A DNA stretch of 64,000 nt, from the NCBI GenBank assembly GCA_907163375.1, contig CAJQUW010007985.1, positions 1 through 64,000 of the forward strand, given 5' to 3'. The notes under the pieces were generated by a model that saw only the letters and a program-made list of their open reading frames with translations, was not told where the DNA came from and ran no database searches. A program made the translations under genes and the position numbers. Source of the stretch: Prostheceraeus crozeri (taxonomy: Eukaryota > Platyhelminthes > Polycladida > Euryleptidae). Shown here piece after piece: positions 9,316-20,067 of the stretch (position 1 is the stretch's first letter; every line of letters starts with the position of its first letter).

Positions 9316-9421
9316 TTTTTAACAATAAAAAAATAAAATTTTTTCTAATAAAAATTAAAAAAAATAAAATTTTTTCTAATAAAAATAAAAAAATAAAATT
9401 TTTTCTAATAAAAATAAAAAA
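9316..9421. promoter_or_regulatory. Divergent intergenic region with three ~30-bp AT repeats
   Basis: Three copies of a unit containing ATAAAATTTTTTCTAATAAA start near 9333, 9364 and 9393 between two divergent genes. The position suits a bidirectional promoter. The genes on both sides begin in the A-rich context AAAAATG. Promoter role is inferred. Confidence 0.45.
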
Positions 9422-10745
9422 ATGGAAAATCCAAATTTAAAAATTATATTCGCCCGTAGCATCCTGTTCTTCTTATTTGACGAGATCAACGGGATTTGAA
9501 AATAAATGTTTTGATAATAATAATAATAATCCATGTATAGATGTAAATCTTTTATTCGAATTACAAACAGAAATATTTAGAGAACAGACTAAAGGTTTAC
9601 CTTCTATTGAAACTAACTATTGTATTTTTCCAGGTGATCCATTTATAAAATTTATGGAGATTGTAAGTAAATATAATGATGTTGCATACGTAGAATTGAA
9701 TAAAGAAAACATGGTTATAATAGGTCATAATAATGTTTACGGATTCATTAGAGCAGTTTTATCAATTAGTAATACTGATTGGATCGAAAATAAAATTATC
9801 AATTATATCAATATTAGAGAATTAGTTAAAAAATTAAAATCTTTTTTCAAAGAAAAAATTAGATTATTTGTTGATGAACAAAATCAATATAATATTCATA
9901 TAGAGAGTAAAAAACATAACGAAGAATTATTATGTCAAGTTTATTATAGAGATACAATTTATAAGAAAGAAACATTAGAAATGCCACAAAGATATGATGA
10001 TGATACTTATATAGGATTATATTCAAATTTAAATATTAATTTATTAAAATCTTACATAAATGGGTTAGCTCAACAAGAGAAAATTTATATGTGGACAACA
10101 CCTTATACTATTAACAATGACCATAATCATAATCATAATAATTTTAAAGAAACTGATAATAATAATTTTAAAGAATCTTATAATAATTATGATGATGATG
10201 ATAATAATGATGATGATAATATGGATGATGATTCTGAAATATCTGAAAAAGGTGTGAGTGGTAACAAAGATTATAAAAATATTAGTAATTATAAAAATTT
10301 AAGTGAAGAAAAATTTATATCTCAACATGATATTAATACTACATATAATCAAAATTTATCTAAATTTCATTTTCTTACAATTGAAAATAATAATGATGGA
10401 ATAGTCAAGATACTGTTAGACAACTATGTGTCGGGTCTACAAAATTTAAATTAGGATTTACATCTAATCAATTTAAAATTTTATCATCTTTAATAAAAAC
10501 TAAAAATGATTCAGATTATGGTGGTGTTATTAAATTTTCCAAAAGAGATCAAAGACCAATATTTTTCTCTATTATATTATTATCAAATAATAAATATAAT
10601 TTGGAATTAGATATTCCTATCAGGGAATGGCATCCTATCAGGGAATGGCATCCTATACCAAAAAGTGTAATTTATGATGTTGAAGAATCAATTTATGATG
10701 ATGATGAAGAATCAATAGTTAGTGAAAATAAATTAAAATTATCTT
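9422..10745 (+). pseudogene. Unknown rightward gene of the fossil element (broken)
   Basis: A rightward coding region whose largest open piece is 9477-10454 (325 residues). It has alternating beta and helix character, for example NMVIIGHNNVYGFIRAVLSI. A low-complexity Asn/Asp/His-rich linker lies near residues 205-255, and similar beta-rich coding continues after it. Two matching halves around a linker would suit a processivity or DNA-binding factor placed upstream of the polymerase, but I do not recognise the family. Contains an 18-bp direct duplication near 10617-10655. Broken. Confidence 0.45.
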
Positions 10746-10747
10746 TT

Positions 10748-10852
10748 GATAAAACTTTATATGATAAAACTTAATGTGATAAAACTTAATATGATAAAAC
10801 TTAATGTGATAAAACTTAATATGATAAAACTGAATGTGATAAAACTTAATGT
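10748..10852 (+). repeat. 15-bp tandem repeat, seven units
   Basis: GATAAAACTTAATRT repeated seven times without a gap. It lies in the gap before the polymerase gene. The unit length is a multiple of three, so it may have grown inside a coding region. Confidence 0.85.
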
Positions 10853-11316
10853 GACAAAGAAAATAAAATAACTAAAGGACGTGAAATATATTATAATAAA
10901 AAATAACTCTCAAGACCTTGATATTCGAATGTTTATATCTAAAATTAAAACACAATTTTTTCTTTAAAAAATAAAAAAATGGAAAATACCAAGTTTTATT
11001 GTAACTTATGTAAAAAAAAGTTGCAAACAAAAAGAAGTTATCAATTTCATTTACAAAGTAAATTGCATTTACAAAATGTAGATCGAGTTGATGAAGGAAA
11101 TATATTAAAACTAAATAATTATAAAAACTATCTAGAAACATTGCCTACTGATATAAAAGTTAAAAAAATATTTGATGATTACTCACATTCGGAATATAAA
11201 AAAGTTTTTAATAGTGAAGATGAGGATGTACCAGGGAAGATATTTATTTAGCGATACTGATGAATTTAACGAAATAGATGAATTTGATGAAACTAAAAAA
11301 ACAGATGAAGCCGAAC

Positions 11317-11341
11317 GAACCGAAGGTTCTAGGGCTTCGCC
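11317..11341. repeat. GC-rich double hairpin, copy 1
   Basis: GAACC-GAA-GGTTC at 11317-11329, then TA and G-GGC-TTC-GCC to 11341. Read through in frame as TEGSRASP in the polymerase region. Confidence 0.8.
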
Positions 11342-11379
11342 ATTGACAGATATAAAATATTTATTTAATGAATCTGTAC

Positions 11380-11405
11380 GAACCGAAGGTTCTAGGGCTT
11401 CGCCC
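11380..11405. repeat. GC-rich double hairpin, copy 2
   Basis: Same sequence as the copy 63 bp upstream: GAACC-GAA-GGTTC, then TA, then GGGC-TTC-GCCC. Again read as TEGSRASP in the same phase. Confidence 0.85.
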
Positions 11406-12928
11406 GTTGAACATAATGAAACTGATGAAACTTTTTATAATGTATTAACAAACTTTTTCAAAATATTTAAGAAATCTTTCAAATGTTATATGAATGTAGA
11501 AGTACTTCATACAAAAATGGACCTGATGGAATTCCTGAAGAAATAATACAAGGACATTTTACAAATTCGCAAGAAATTTATAATGTAAATGATATACAAC
11601 CCATATTTGAACAAATGATACTTAAATTAGAAAATTGTATAATTGAAGCCCAGTTACGTGAATCTGGTTGGAGATTTCTTAAAATACTATCTAAGAAAAT
11701 AGTAATTGATAAATATAAAAATAATACTGGTGGTAGTTATGTTCCTTTACCTTTTTCGTTCACCACAAATAATTAACATAAAAAATGAAGATGATTATTG
11801 TTTTCTGTGGAGTATTATAGCACATTTACATCCTGCAGAATATCACAAAGAAAGACTAAGTCATTATGACAAAAAAGAATATATAAATGAGTTTGATCTT
11901 TCGGATGGTTTAGATGAATTTCCATATGATTATAATAGGTTAATAAAGTTTCATAAAAAGAATAAAAATTTAATAGAAGTAAATGTTTTTGAATTAAATG
12001 TGAATTATGTTTCTATTGGTAAAATTACTCCACTTTACTCAGATTCAAAAAAATTTTATTTGAATAATAAAAATTTATATTTATGTCAATCAGAAATAGT
12101 ATACAATAAAAGAGGAAATTACATGCATCATAATATTTTTTACCAAGGAAAAATAATATGTACTGAAAAATTTGAAATTTTTAAAACACTATCACCAATA
12201 ATGATTAATCATAACAACCACAAAGGACGTAATCATAATTATGATTATGATTACAATTATTCATCTTTATCTTTAGAATATCAACAAAACTTAGAAAATT
12301 TAAATAAAAGTTTACAAAAATGTAAAACATATTATCAACAACAATTAAAAATGTTACTACAAGAATATCACCATAAATATCAAAATAAGATAGAAACAAT
12401 TCAAAAATTAAATGAAGAAAATAATGAAGAAAATGAAGACAATAAAGAATTAAATGAATGTTTAAAAAAATGTCAACAACTATATAAAGAACAATATGAT
12501 AAAGAATATATTTATCAGCTACAAATATTAAATCAAAATTATCAACAGTCTGAAAAAGATTTACAAAGATATATCGACTTAACACATGAAATATGTCAAG
12601 ATAAATTTGAAAAACTAAAACAAACAAAACAACCAGCACAAGCGAATATATTATATTATCAGGGTCATTTTATATTGTGTAAAGATGTTTCTATATTTAC
12701 AAAAACTTCAGATAATGCTAATTTTCCCTGTCTCCAATGTATGACGAGCTTTAGAACTAAAGAAGAAATGAATAGACATTTGGAGAATTGTCAACAAAAC
12801 GAAGCAGTTGAAAATACTTTTCCTAAAGATGATTATTTAGAATACAATAAATGGTATTTCAAAAATAAAGTACCCTTTACAATATATTGTGATTTCGAAG
12901 CATATAATGTTAACATAACACAAAATCA

Positions 12929-12995
12929 AACCGAAGGTTCTAGGGCTTTGCCCGATTCTGATAATGGTACGGGCCAAGCCCTAGAACCTTCGGTT
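12929..12995. repeat. GC-rich double hairpin, copies 3 and 4 as an inverted pair
   Basis: AACC-GAA-GGTT followed by GGGC-TTT-GCCC (12943-12953), and 17 bases later the same module in reverse, GGGC-CAA-GCCC (12971-12981) and AACC-TTC-GGTT (12985-12995). The two copies can pair with each other to form a cruciform of about 25 bp. Lies in the polymerase region just after the first exonuclease motif. Confidence 0.8.
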
Positions 12996-13336
12996 TGTAA
13001 ATATGAAAAAAGTGCACCTGAAAAAAGTAAAGAAAAATATTTATTTGAAAAAAAACCATTATGTTGGGGAATGTACATTCACTCAAATTATCCTAATTTA
13101 TTTAAATCAGAATATTATCAATACTATGGTGAAGATAGTTCAGAAATGTTTACAAAGAAAGTAGAAGAATTACAAGGTCGTTTTTCACAATTGCTTGAAA
13201 CAAATATACCAATGCTTCCATTAACGGATGAAGAAAGAAAACATTTTTATAATGAAATAAAATGTTTTTACTGTGGAAAAGAATTTACAAATAATTATAA
13301 AACTGGCAAAGGTAGATATCTTGATAAGCGAAGCGG

Positions 13337-13347
13337 CGGCTCTGCCG
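13337..13347. repeat. GC-rich triloop hairpin
   Basis: CGGC-TCT-GCCG, in a GC-rich island encoding KRSGGSADK, inside the zinc/HNH-like part of the polymerase region. Confidence 0.6.
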
Positions 13348-14046
13348 ACAAAGTAAAAGATCATGATCATCTAAATGGATTATATAGAGGCGCAGCACAT
13401 AATTCTTGTAATCTTAATACTAATAATAATTTAAATATAACTTTGTTCCTCTATATTTCTATAATGGTTCTAAATATGATTTCCATTTAATAATGAAAGA
13501 TTTATTTTCATCTGAAAAATTACAACAACAACAAATAAATGTACTATGTAAAACAGAAGAAGAATATTTTTCAATGCAATTAGGTTGTATTAGAATTTTA
13601 GATGCATTTAGATTTTTTACTCCTTATTCATTAGATGTTATGGGAAAAACTTTGAAACCTGAACAATGTAAAATATCAAATAAATATAATTTAAAACCTT
13701 TAAAAGGCATATTTCCGTATGAGTACATAACTGGAGATATAAATAGAATAAATGAAATATTGAAAGAACAAAAACTTCCTCCAATAAATAAATTTAAATC
13801 AACATTAAAACAATCACAATTATCTGAAGAAGACTATGCAGAAGCTGAAAAAAATTGGAGAGAGTTAAATTGTAAAACAATGTATGATTATACAATGAAA
13901 TATCTTCAGATAGATGTATTAATCCTTGCTGATCTTTTTGAAAACGTTCGTGACATGTGTTTAGAATATTACAGAATAGATCCATGTTATTGTTATTCTA
14001 CACCAGGTTTAACATGGTTATCAGGATTAAAACATACTGGTGTTCA

Positions 14047-14057
14047 AGCCGATGGCT
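14047..14057. repeat. GC-rich triloop hairpin
   Basis: AGCC-GAT-GGCT, encoding part of VQADGSTTKS in the polymerase region. Shorter and weaker than the others. Confidence 0.45.
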
Positions 14058-15361
14058 CTACGACAAAGTCCGTTAAACTTAAACATTATAAAGAAAATAC
14101 ATATGATAAATTATTATTTTTTGAATCTGGTATTAGAGGTGGAGTTTCATCAGTTTTAGGTAATAGATATGTTAAATGTTATAATAAAAAAGTAAATCCT
14201 GATGATTATGGAATAATGAAACCTTTATCTCCAGAAGAAAGCGATCAGTTTATAAAATTGTTTAATCAAAATATAGAAGGACTTATATCAAATGAAGATA
14301 GTCAAGCAGCAGTTAATGAAATCATGAGAGAAAACTATTTGTTATATTATGATTTTAATAGCTTATATTCTTCTTGCATGATACAAGAATTACCAACAGG
14401 TGAAATGTCATGGTGTATTATTCTTGATTATCAAAAAACACATGATGGTGAAAATAATTTTGGTTATATATACGAAGTTGATTTAGCATATCCTGATTAT
14501 ATAAAAGACGCAACAAAATATTATACTTTCTGTCCCGAAAACAAAATTCCCAATATAGAAGATTTTTCAGATTATCAAAAGTCTATAATTCCTAAGAAAT
14601 ACAGACCAACAAAAAAACTTATGTTAACACAAGGTAATAAAGGAAAGTATGTTGTTGAAGTAAGAATGCTAGATTGGTATTTAGAACATGGAATGATTCT
14701 CACTAAAATACATCGAAAACTAGAGTATAGAAAATCTAAATGGTTAAAAAATTATATAGAGTTCAATATTGAAATACGTAAAATAGCTAAAAGAAATAAA
14801 GATGATTTTGGAAACGTGTTCTTCAAATTAATGAATAATGCATTTTATGGTAAGACTTTAGAAAATGTGCGTAATAGACAAAATATTGAAATAGTTTATG
14901 ATAGAGATAGGTTTCAAAATTTAACAAGGAAACCTACATATAAAAGAACTACTAGATTCAGTGATGAACTAAGTGCAGTACATCTAAGATGAATCAGCGT
15001 AAAACATGATAAGTTTAATTTTATAGGATTCACTATATTAGAATTAGCTAAACTATTTATGTATAAATTCATATATGATTATTTAGCACCTGCTTATGGC
15101 AAAAACTATAAATTACACTTTACAGATACCGATTCTGTTTTCTTAGAATTAACAGTACCGTATAATTCTTCACTTGATGAAGAAATTAATAAAATAAAAG
15201 ATATCATTCATCCTTCTGATTTATGTAAAGTAAAAGATGAACTAGAAGGAAATGAAGATTTCATAACAGAAGGTATATTTTTAAAATCTAAATGTTATTG
15301 TTATAATACAACTAATAATATTAAAACACATAAAACATTAAAAGGAATTTCAAAGGCATTC

Positions 15362-15712
15362 TGAATTTCTGATTTTCGGTGTCCTTGAACGGTTATGATT
15401 TGAGCAATGAAAAATGTCATAATCACACACTTGAGATTTTGAAAAATTTGAAAAATTGGGTATTTTTAAAAACGCCTAAATTCATGTATTTAGGTCTTAA
15501 AAACCTGAAAAAGGGTTCAAATTCATGAATTTATGTCGTTTTTAAAAATACCATTTTTTCCAAAAATGGTACTTTTTGAATGGTCTAAATTCATGTATTT
15601 AGGTCTTAAAAACCTGAAAAAGGGTTCAAATTCATGAATTTATGTCGTTTTTAAAGATACTATTTTTTTGAATTTTATGGTGTCCTGGAACGGTCTTTAG
15701 ACCATTACTTAA
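15362..15712. repeat. Palindromic, tandemly duplicated AT-rich repeat
   Basis: A 109-bp unit (starting CTAAATTCATGTATTTAGG) occurs at 15476 and again at 15585. The first unit lies inside a long palindrome: 16 bases at 15459-15474 are the exact reverse complement of 15537-15552, and TAAATTCATG pairs with CATGAATTTA inside it. Direct copies of GGTGTCCTKGAACGGT flank it near 15379 and 15679. A related GTGTCCTGGAACAGTC...ACCATTACTT occurs at 27366. It looks like a MITE or foldback element inserted at the right edge of the virus-like fossil. Confidence 0.65.
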
Positions 15713-16134
15713 GAAAGCGACACTAAATCGAAACTGTTGAAGCGATGCATTTTCGTTAAACCAGCAACATTCATATGAATGGTTGTTGTGGACGTCAATT
15801 GAATGTTAAGATGATCCTTTTTGCTTATCTTTTTGCAAGATCCTCTTTTTGTGACCTTTCTTGAACGATTTTATTTTATCTTATTTTACTTCCTTGTAAA
15901 GTCTTTTGAGCGTTGATTAGTTTTTAATTAGTTTCATTGACAGCTCTATTATTATCTTAAGCTGTCTATTTACTTGTCTGCTAGTGCTGTCAATCTGAAT
16001 AACAATCCTCAGCGGAAAGATTTATTGTCGGTTTTCTAGCGTGGCATTAAATCTGTACTTGAAAAGGCTTCGGCCGAAAATTTGTACTTCACGTTCGAGC
16101 TCACCAAAACCGTTTTCTTGATCTATAATTGCTT
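15713..16134. other. Intergenic stretch, nothing recognised
   Basis: No protein-like ORF. Moderately AT-rich. Confidence 0.4.
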
Positions 16135-16990
16135 ATGTCCTTATAATTGCTTGTCAACTAACATTTCCAATTTTTTTGAATTCTGAAGACTTCATGCTAC
16201 ATTTGCAGGTTTTGATTATCAGTGCTCGTGTGCTCATACACTAGAGATCGCGGCTGAATTTTTTTACGGTCTCCGTTCTCCCCTACGAAGAATGGATAAA
16301 TAAATAACGAAAAAAAATAAACGAAAAAGTAAGTAAGTCTCATCTCTCGGTGTATGGACTGATGGTAGAATTCATCAGTGCCCGCGGTCATGGAAAATCT
16401 GGATAAGTCATGGAATCATCAAAATTTGAAAACGTCATGGAATAGTTGCGGAAATTATAATTTCTGGAAAGTCTTGGAAAAGTCATGGAAAAAATGTGAT
16501 GTTCTATTCTCAAATATGGTTGCATGAATGAGTTTTGTTGCCATTTTTATGAGCTGCCAATGGGTAGGACTAGCACACCTGCGATTTCTTCAGATTTCAA
16601 CGCAAATCTGGTAGAGGCCAAATGCAATGCAGCTTCTAACGTAAATTTCTAGATTTTGCACAACATGAGATCACCCTTAAGCAGCCTTTTATTCGATAGA
16701 GCGACGGTTATAATAATCAACATCACAAGGCACCCCATGTACATGAAGATGTAGCAGTCAGATCTACGTACGCGTAGTAAATTAACAAATGTTGCTATAC
16801 ATAGAAGTGCAACACTGTAATATTTAAGGATGCGCGATGATTGCCTAGGATTAGCCTAGCAGTTTAAACCGTCACCGCCTGCAAAACCCACAGGTCAAGT
16901 CCAATATGTCTACAGAGCGCTAGAGATTCGAATTATTTTTTTCTAGTTAGCATTTTTTTGGTATAAATTTTCATAATTAAGACTGATTAG
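16135..16990. repeat. Diverged local duplication, copy A
   Basis: Shares with 18035-18473, in the same order, GTCCTTATAATT, GGTTTTGAT, CACTAGAG...GGCTGAATTTTTTT, GTCAGATCTAC and AATATGTCTACAGAGCG. This copy carries an extra ~350 bp that includes a run of AGTCATGGAA words. An old segmental duplication. Neither copy has a convincing ORF. Confidence 0.6.
16386..16495 (+). repeat. Short-word array, AGTCATGGAA type
   Basis: GTCATGGAAAATC, AAGTCATGGAATC, ACGTCATGGAATAG, AAGTCTTGGAAAAG and AGTCATGGAAAAA follow each other in about 110 bp. Lies in the segment present in duplication copy A and absent from copy B, so it probably belongs to an inserted element. Confidence 0.6.
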
Positions 16991-17308
16991 ATAAATGAAA
17001 TAAGTCAGGCTGTTGAAACACTTGCTTTATCTAAAATTTCTCCCGAAAAGCAGCTTAAACAGGAAATAGAAAGCGATCGCAGGATTAAGGTCTGGAACTA
17101 CACTAGTAAGACGATGAAATTTATGAAACCATGGATTTTGGTTGTTAACCGGTTAACTATTTCAAGCCGATTAAACGAAAGTTTGAACCGTGCCAATGAC
17201 TGCGGCATGATCATCACAGAGAAGACTACTGAAAGGGTAGATGACTTCCTTGAAGAGATCCTACTTGCCGACAGGAAGCAACCTGTCTATGCGCTTGAAG
17301 TCGTCTAA
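16991..17308 (+). CDS. Possible coding exon or gene fragment, unknown
   Basis: A frame open from 16991 to a stop at 17308 (105 residues) reads like protein: helical and charged at first (ISPEKQLKQEIESDRR), then MKFMKPWILVVNRL, and ending DDFLEEILLADRKQPVYA. The first Met is at 17114, so if it starts there the product has 64 residues. If an upstream exon joins near 16991, all 105 are used. It lies immediately after duplication copy A. I do not recognise the family, and no splice acceptor is clear. Confidence 0.3.
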   Translation: MNEISQAVETLALSKISPEKQLKQEIESDRRIKVWNYTSKTMKFMKPWILVVNRLTISSRLNESLNRANDCGMIITEKTTERVDDFLEEILLADRKQPVYALEVV

Positions 17309-18034
17309 GCCTGAATACACAGTTGAGTCAGTTAAAATATGAGGATGGACTTATCACATTGAAACAAATTTCCTGTGATATCAGGACTGCATCAGTTCTG
17401 TCAGCGCTTCGATTTGATCATTGCAGACTAGTTCAGTGTTTCTACAGAAAACAGGTTTCTTTATTTATCCATATGACTTACATGAGTGAAGCTCCATGTC
17501 AGATAGAAGCTTCCGATGGTGATTGATGCCGCTTTCGGTTGCGGTCGTTTGTCTTTTGCTGTTCCCTTTCCTCGTCGCACCAGTCATTGTTTTATTGACC
17601 ACCGTTGATTCCGCTCTTCTCTCTATCTGATAATAGTATTGAAGTGCATTTGAGCCCACGAGCTGCAAAGAGAAGAAAAAACTTGTAAATGCAATCTCAG
17701 TGTTTTACTTCTTTCGGTCAGGAGTCTTCTATGATTCGACACCTGGTGTTTTTATGGCACTGAATGTTTGAGTTTTTAAAATTTGCTTTTCGTTTAAGAT
17801 ATGGACGGAAATGAAGTATGTCACAATATACCGAGGTGTTTTTTCATTGTAGTTATATTGTTTGCTCGTTGACTGGCATTTCAATCCGAGGTTCCTGCAA
17901 GGCTCCGTGTTTTTTTCATCTATGTTTTCCTGCACGAGAGGTCGCGACTGCTTTGATTGATGCAGTTTCCCCTCTTGATGCTTTGACTGATGATAGATGT
18001 CGCAGCGAAACCTTCCTGTGGTGAGTTTACATGA
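17309..18034. other. Intergenic stretch, nothing recognised
   Basis: Short ORFs only, without domain-like sequence. Confidence 0.4.
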
Positions 18035-18473
18035 ATCCGTGAGTCCTTATAATTACTTGATAACTAACTTTTCTATTTTCAGAGAGTGTATTTGCCTTGC
18101 TTTATATGTTTCTGTTCTGTAGTGTTGCTGCTCAATGTATCACTGTATGTCGTAACATCATAATAATGATGGATATCTGAAAACTTTATACTACATTTTC
18201 AGGTTTTGATCATTTGTGCGCAACTGCTCAAGCACTAGAGTTCCCGGCTGAATTTTTTTGACAAAGTCTCCTCTCTGGGTGTGTGGACTAATGGTAGATG
18301 CAGCAGTCAGATCTACAGGTCCACAGTAAGTTAATAGATTTTGCTATGCACAGAAGTGCGAACCGCACCGCATGCAAATCTCGCCAAAGTTTCCCCCAAT
18401 ATGTCTACAGAGCGTTAGAGATTCGAAACATTTTTCTGGTTTTCATTCATTTTCATTATTAAGACTGATTGGG
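18035..18473. repeat. Diverged local duplication, copy B
   Basis: Partner of 16135-16990, shorter because it lacks the ~350 bp extra segment. Contains splice-like signals (TATTTTCAG at about 18072 and CATTTTCAG at about 18195), but no open coding frame between them. Confidence 0.55.
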
Positions 18474-20067
18474 TTTGTACCTTAAAATCAAAACCTCAGT
18501 TGCTTTCATAGGGCCACGCTTGTTCTCTGGGTATGTACAACAAGTGAATGATGCCCTGACCATCTGTTGTATATGAATGCCACAATGCCAGCAGTTCATT
18601 CAATTCTACGAGATAACGATAAAGATAAGAAGACGTCTTGGGTGTTACTATTATCGGGTTCCGTGGTTTATTCCACTTCATCACACACAACTAAGGAATC
18701 ATTGCTAATTATTGGCATAGGAAATTATTTTTCGACTTTCGGGCAGGCCACCGTTCAGAATTGATTTTTTCCTTTCTAGGAGTGATGAAGATTTAGAACT
18801 CAGGCATGGTTCACATATGCTACTATAAGTAGTAGGTATGGGGATATTTTGGCGATTATCAAGTAGTACGCAAGGCAAATTTATTTTTAAATGAAAATAA
18901 CCAATTTGACTGAACAGACGTTAGTAAATGCATCTTTGTTCTCAAATCAAAAATTTTATGAATTAATGGATATAACAGCTTTTATCTTATTCTCGGAATA
19001 GGTCTGTAATCACAGATACTGAGTAACTATGTCAGTTTATGATAACCTTCGAATATTCGTCAGTTCAAGTGAAAATATGTCTTTATGATGTTGCTTATGT
19101 TGATGATCATAACGTAGAATAATAGACTACGTCGTAAAATTAGTAATAAGAAAGACAGGCATTATATACATGTGCATCTAAACAGCACAGGCAATTAAGT
19201 ACGGCATCAACTCGGGAATAGAGGAGAATACATGTAGACCTACTATGTATGAATATAACTGATATGGAACGGTTTGGAACTTGGAAATGAAGCGTCAGGC
19301 TATTATAGGGGTACGTAAACCCGTGACAACAATTCTTGGACAATAGCATGAAAAGTAGATAAAAACAATTCTTGGACAATAGCATGAAAAGTAGATAAAA
19401 AATACCAACCTATAACTCTGAATCCACATCATCACACAGCAATTCCTCTGATGTAAGTTTACCTCTTATACGCCATCGATACATATCCTCTTGATAAAGA
19501 CCACAAAACATCGTAACAAGGGCCGTCGCTGCAACATCCGATTTCACCATAAGCTGTGAACGCCATGCTCTGTCTACATTCATAGCTGATAGTTATAATG
19601 GCTGCTGAAGCCTGATAAGAACGAAGATGAAATAATTATTGAAAAAGAAGACTCAAATTCATCATGCTGGCACGAATAACAACAATGGAAGAAGAGCAAG
19701 GAAAATCAAAGCAACATCGACGGTAATAGGATGGACCGGCAACATCAAGCAGTGGGTACAGGGAAGAATGATGGAGACAGAAAGGAGTAGGCCTACACCA
19801 ACGGTCGGTGATTAACAAACGACACTTAATCTGTCATTAAAACGATAGTAGTCGAACTTATCAGCACAATGACCGAGATTAACTAGCTTAAGCCCAAATT
19901 TGCTGATGACAGTTCCTGGGATGCCAAATTATAACCAAAATTTATCGGGGAAAATGTAGTCGAGGAATAACGGCGTATACTGAGGGTCACGCGATTCTTA
20001 TGTCAGCTACACAGTCAGAGCAACTCCTGCTTCTCGACTAAGGACAGAATAACTAAGCATAATGCAC
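18474..20067. other. Intergenic stretch with a 36-bp tandem duplication
   Basis: Apart from the tandem duplication at 19330-19402 I see no gene or element. Contains one GTAGGCCTAC word at 19787. Confidence 0.4.
19330..19402 (+). repeat. 36-bp tandem duplication
   Basis: CAATTCTTGGACAATAGCAT and the following GAAAAGTAGATAAAAA occur twice in direct succession, identical or nearly so, which suggests a recent duplication. Confidence 0.85.

Larger units (their letters stand above)
4263..15361. mobile_element. Fossil virus-like DNA element, Polinton/Maverick or adintovirus-like group
   Basis: About 11.1 kb of markedly AT-rich sequence with densely packed genes. The rightward set is a protease part, an unknown gene and the type B DNA polymerase. 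The leftward set is an integrase, two small capsid-type proteins, a capsid-like coding region and a fibre-like protein. Protein-primed PolB, a retrovirus-type integrase and an adenain-type protease together are the hallmark of Polintons and adintoviruses. Several ORFs look whole while others are broken, with roughly five or more breaks overall. I see no terminal inverted repeats, so it is a remnant. Whole ORFs among broken ones suggest a moderate age. The left edge meets the satellite and the right edge meets a palindromic repeat. Confidence 0.85.
10979..15361 (+). pseudogene. Protein-primed type B DNA polymerase region (fossil, broken)
   Basis: A long rightward region in several open pieces. 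It opens with a C2H2 finger (FYCNLCKKKLQTKRS). Next comes a segment typical of invertebrate Polinton-type polymerases (GWRFLKI, then INIKNEDDYCFLWSIIAHL), then a coiled coil and a second finger-like part (CLQCMTSFRTKEEMNRH). The exonuclease is seen at IYCDFEAYN and YLQIDVLILADLFENV. Between them sits a zinc/HNH-like motif (CFYCGK...KDHDHLNGLYRGAAH). Polymerase motifs A, B and C are seen as YYDFNSLYSS, LMNNAFYGKTLENV and FTDTDSVFLEL. In Polintons this enzyme copies the element from a terminal protein primer. Broken in several places; not functional as it stands. Confidence 0.85.

Noticed and set aside
10748-10852. CRISPR-like array
   Set aside because: Units are contiguous 15-mers without spacers, in an animal-type genome.
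12205-12639. 144-residue minus-strand ORF
   Set aside because: Antisense to the coiled-coil part of the polymerase region; an artefact of AT-rich codons.
4263-15361. Terminal inverted repeats of the virus-like fossil
   Set aside because: I compared both edges and saw no inverted match; the edges meet unrelated repeats instead.
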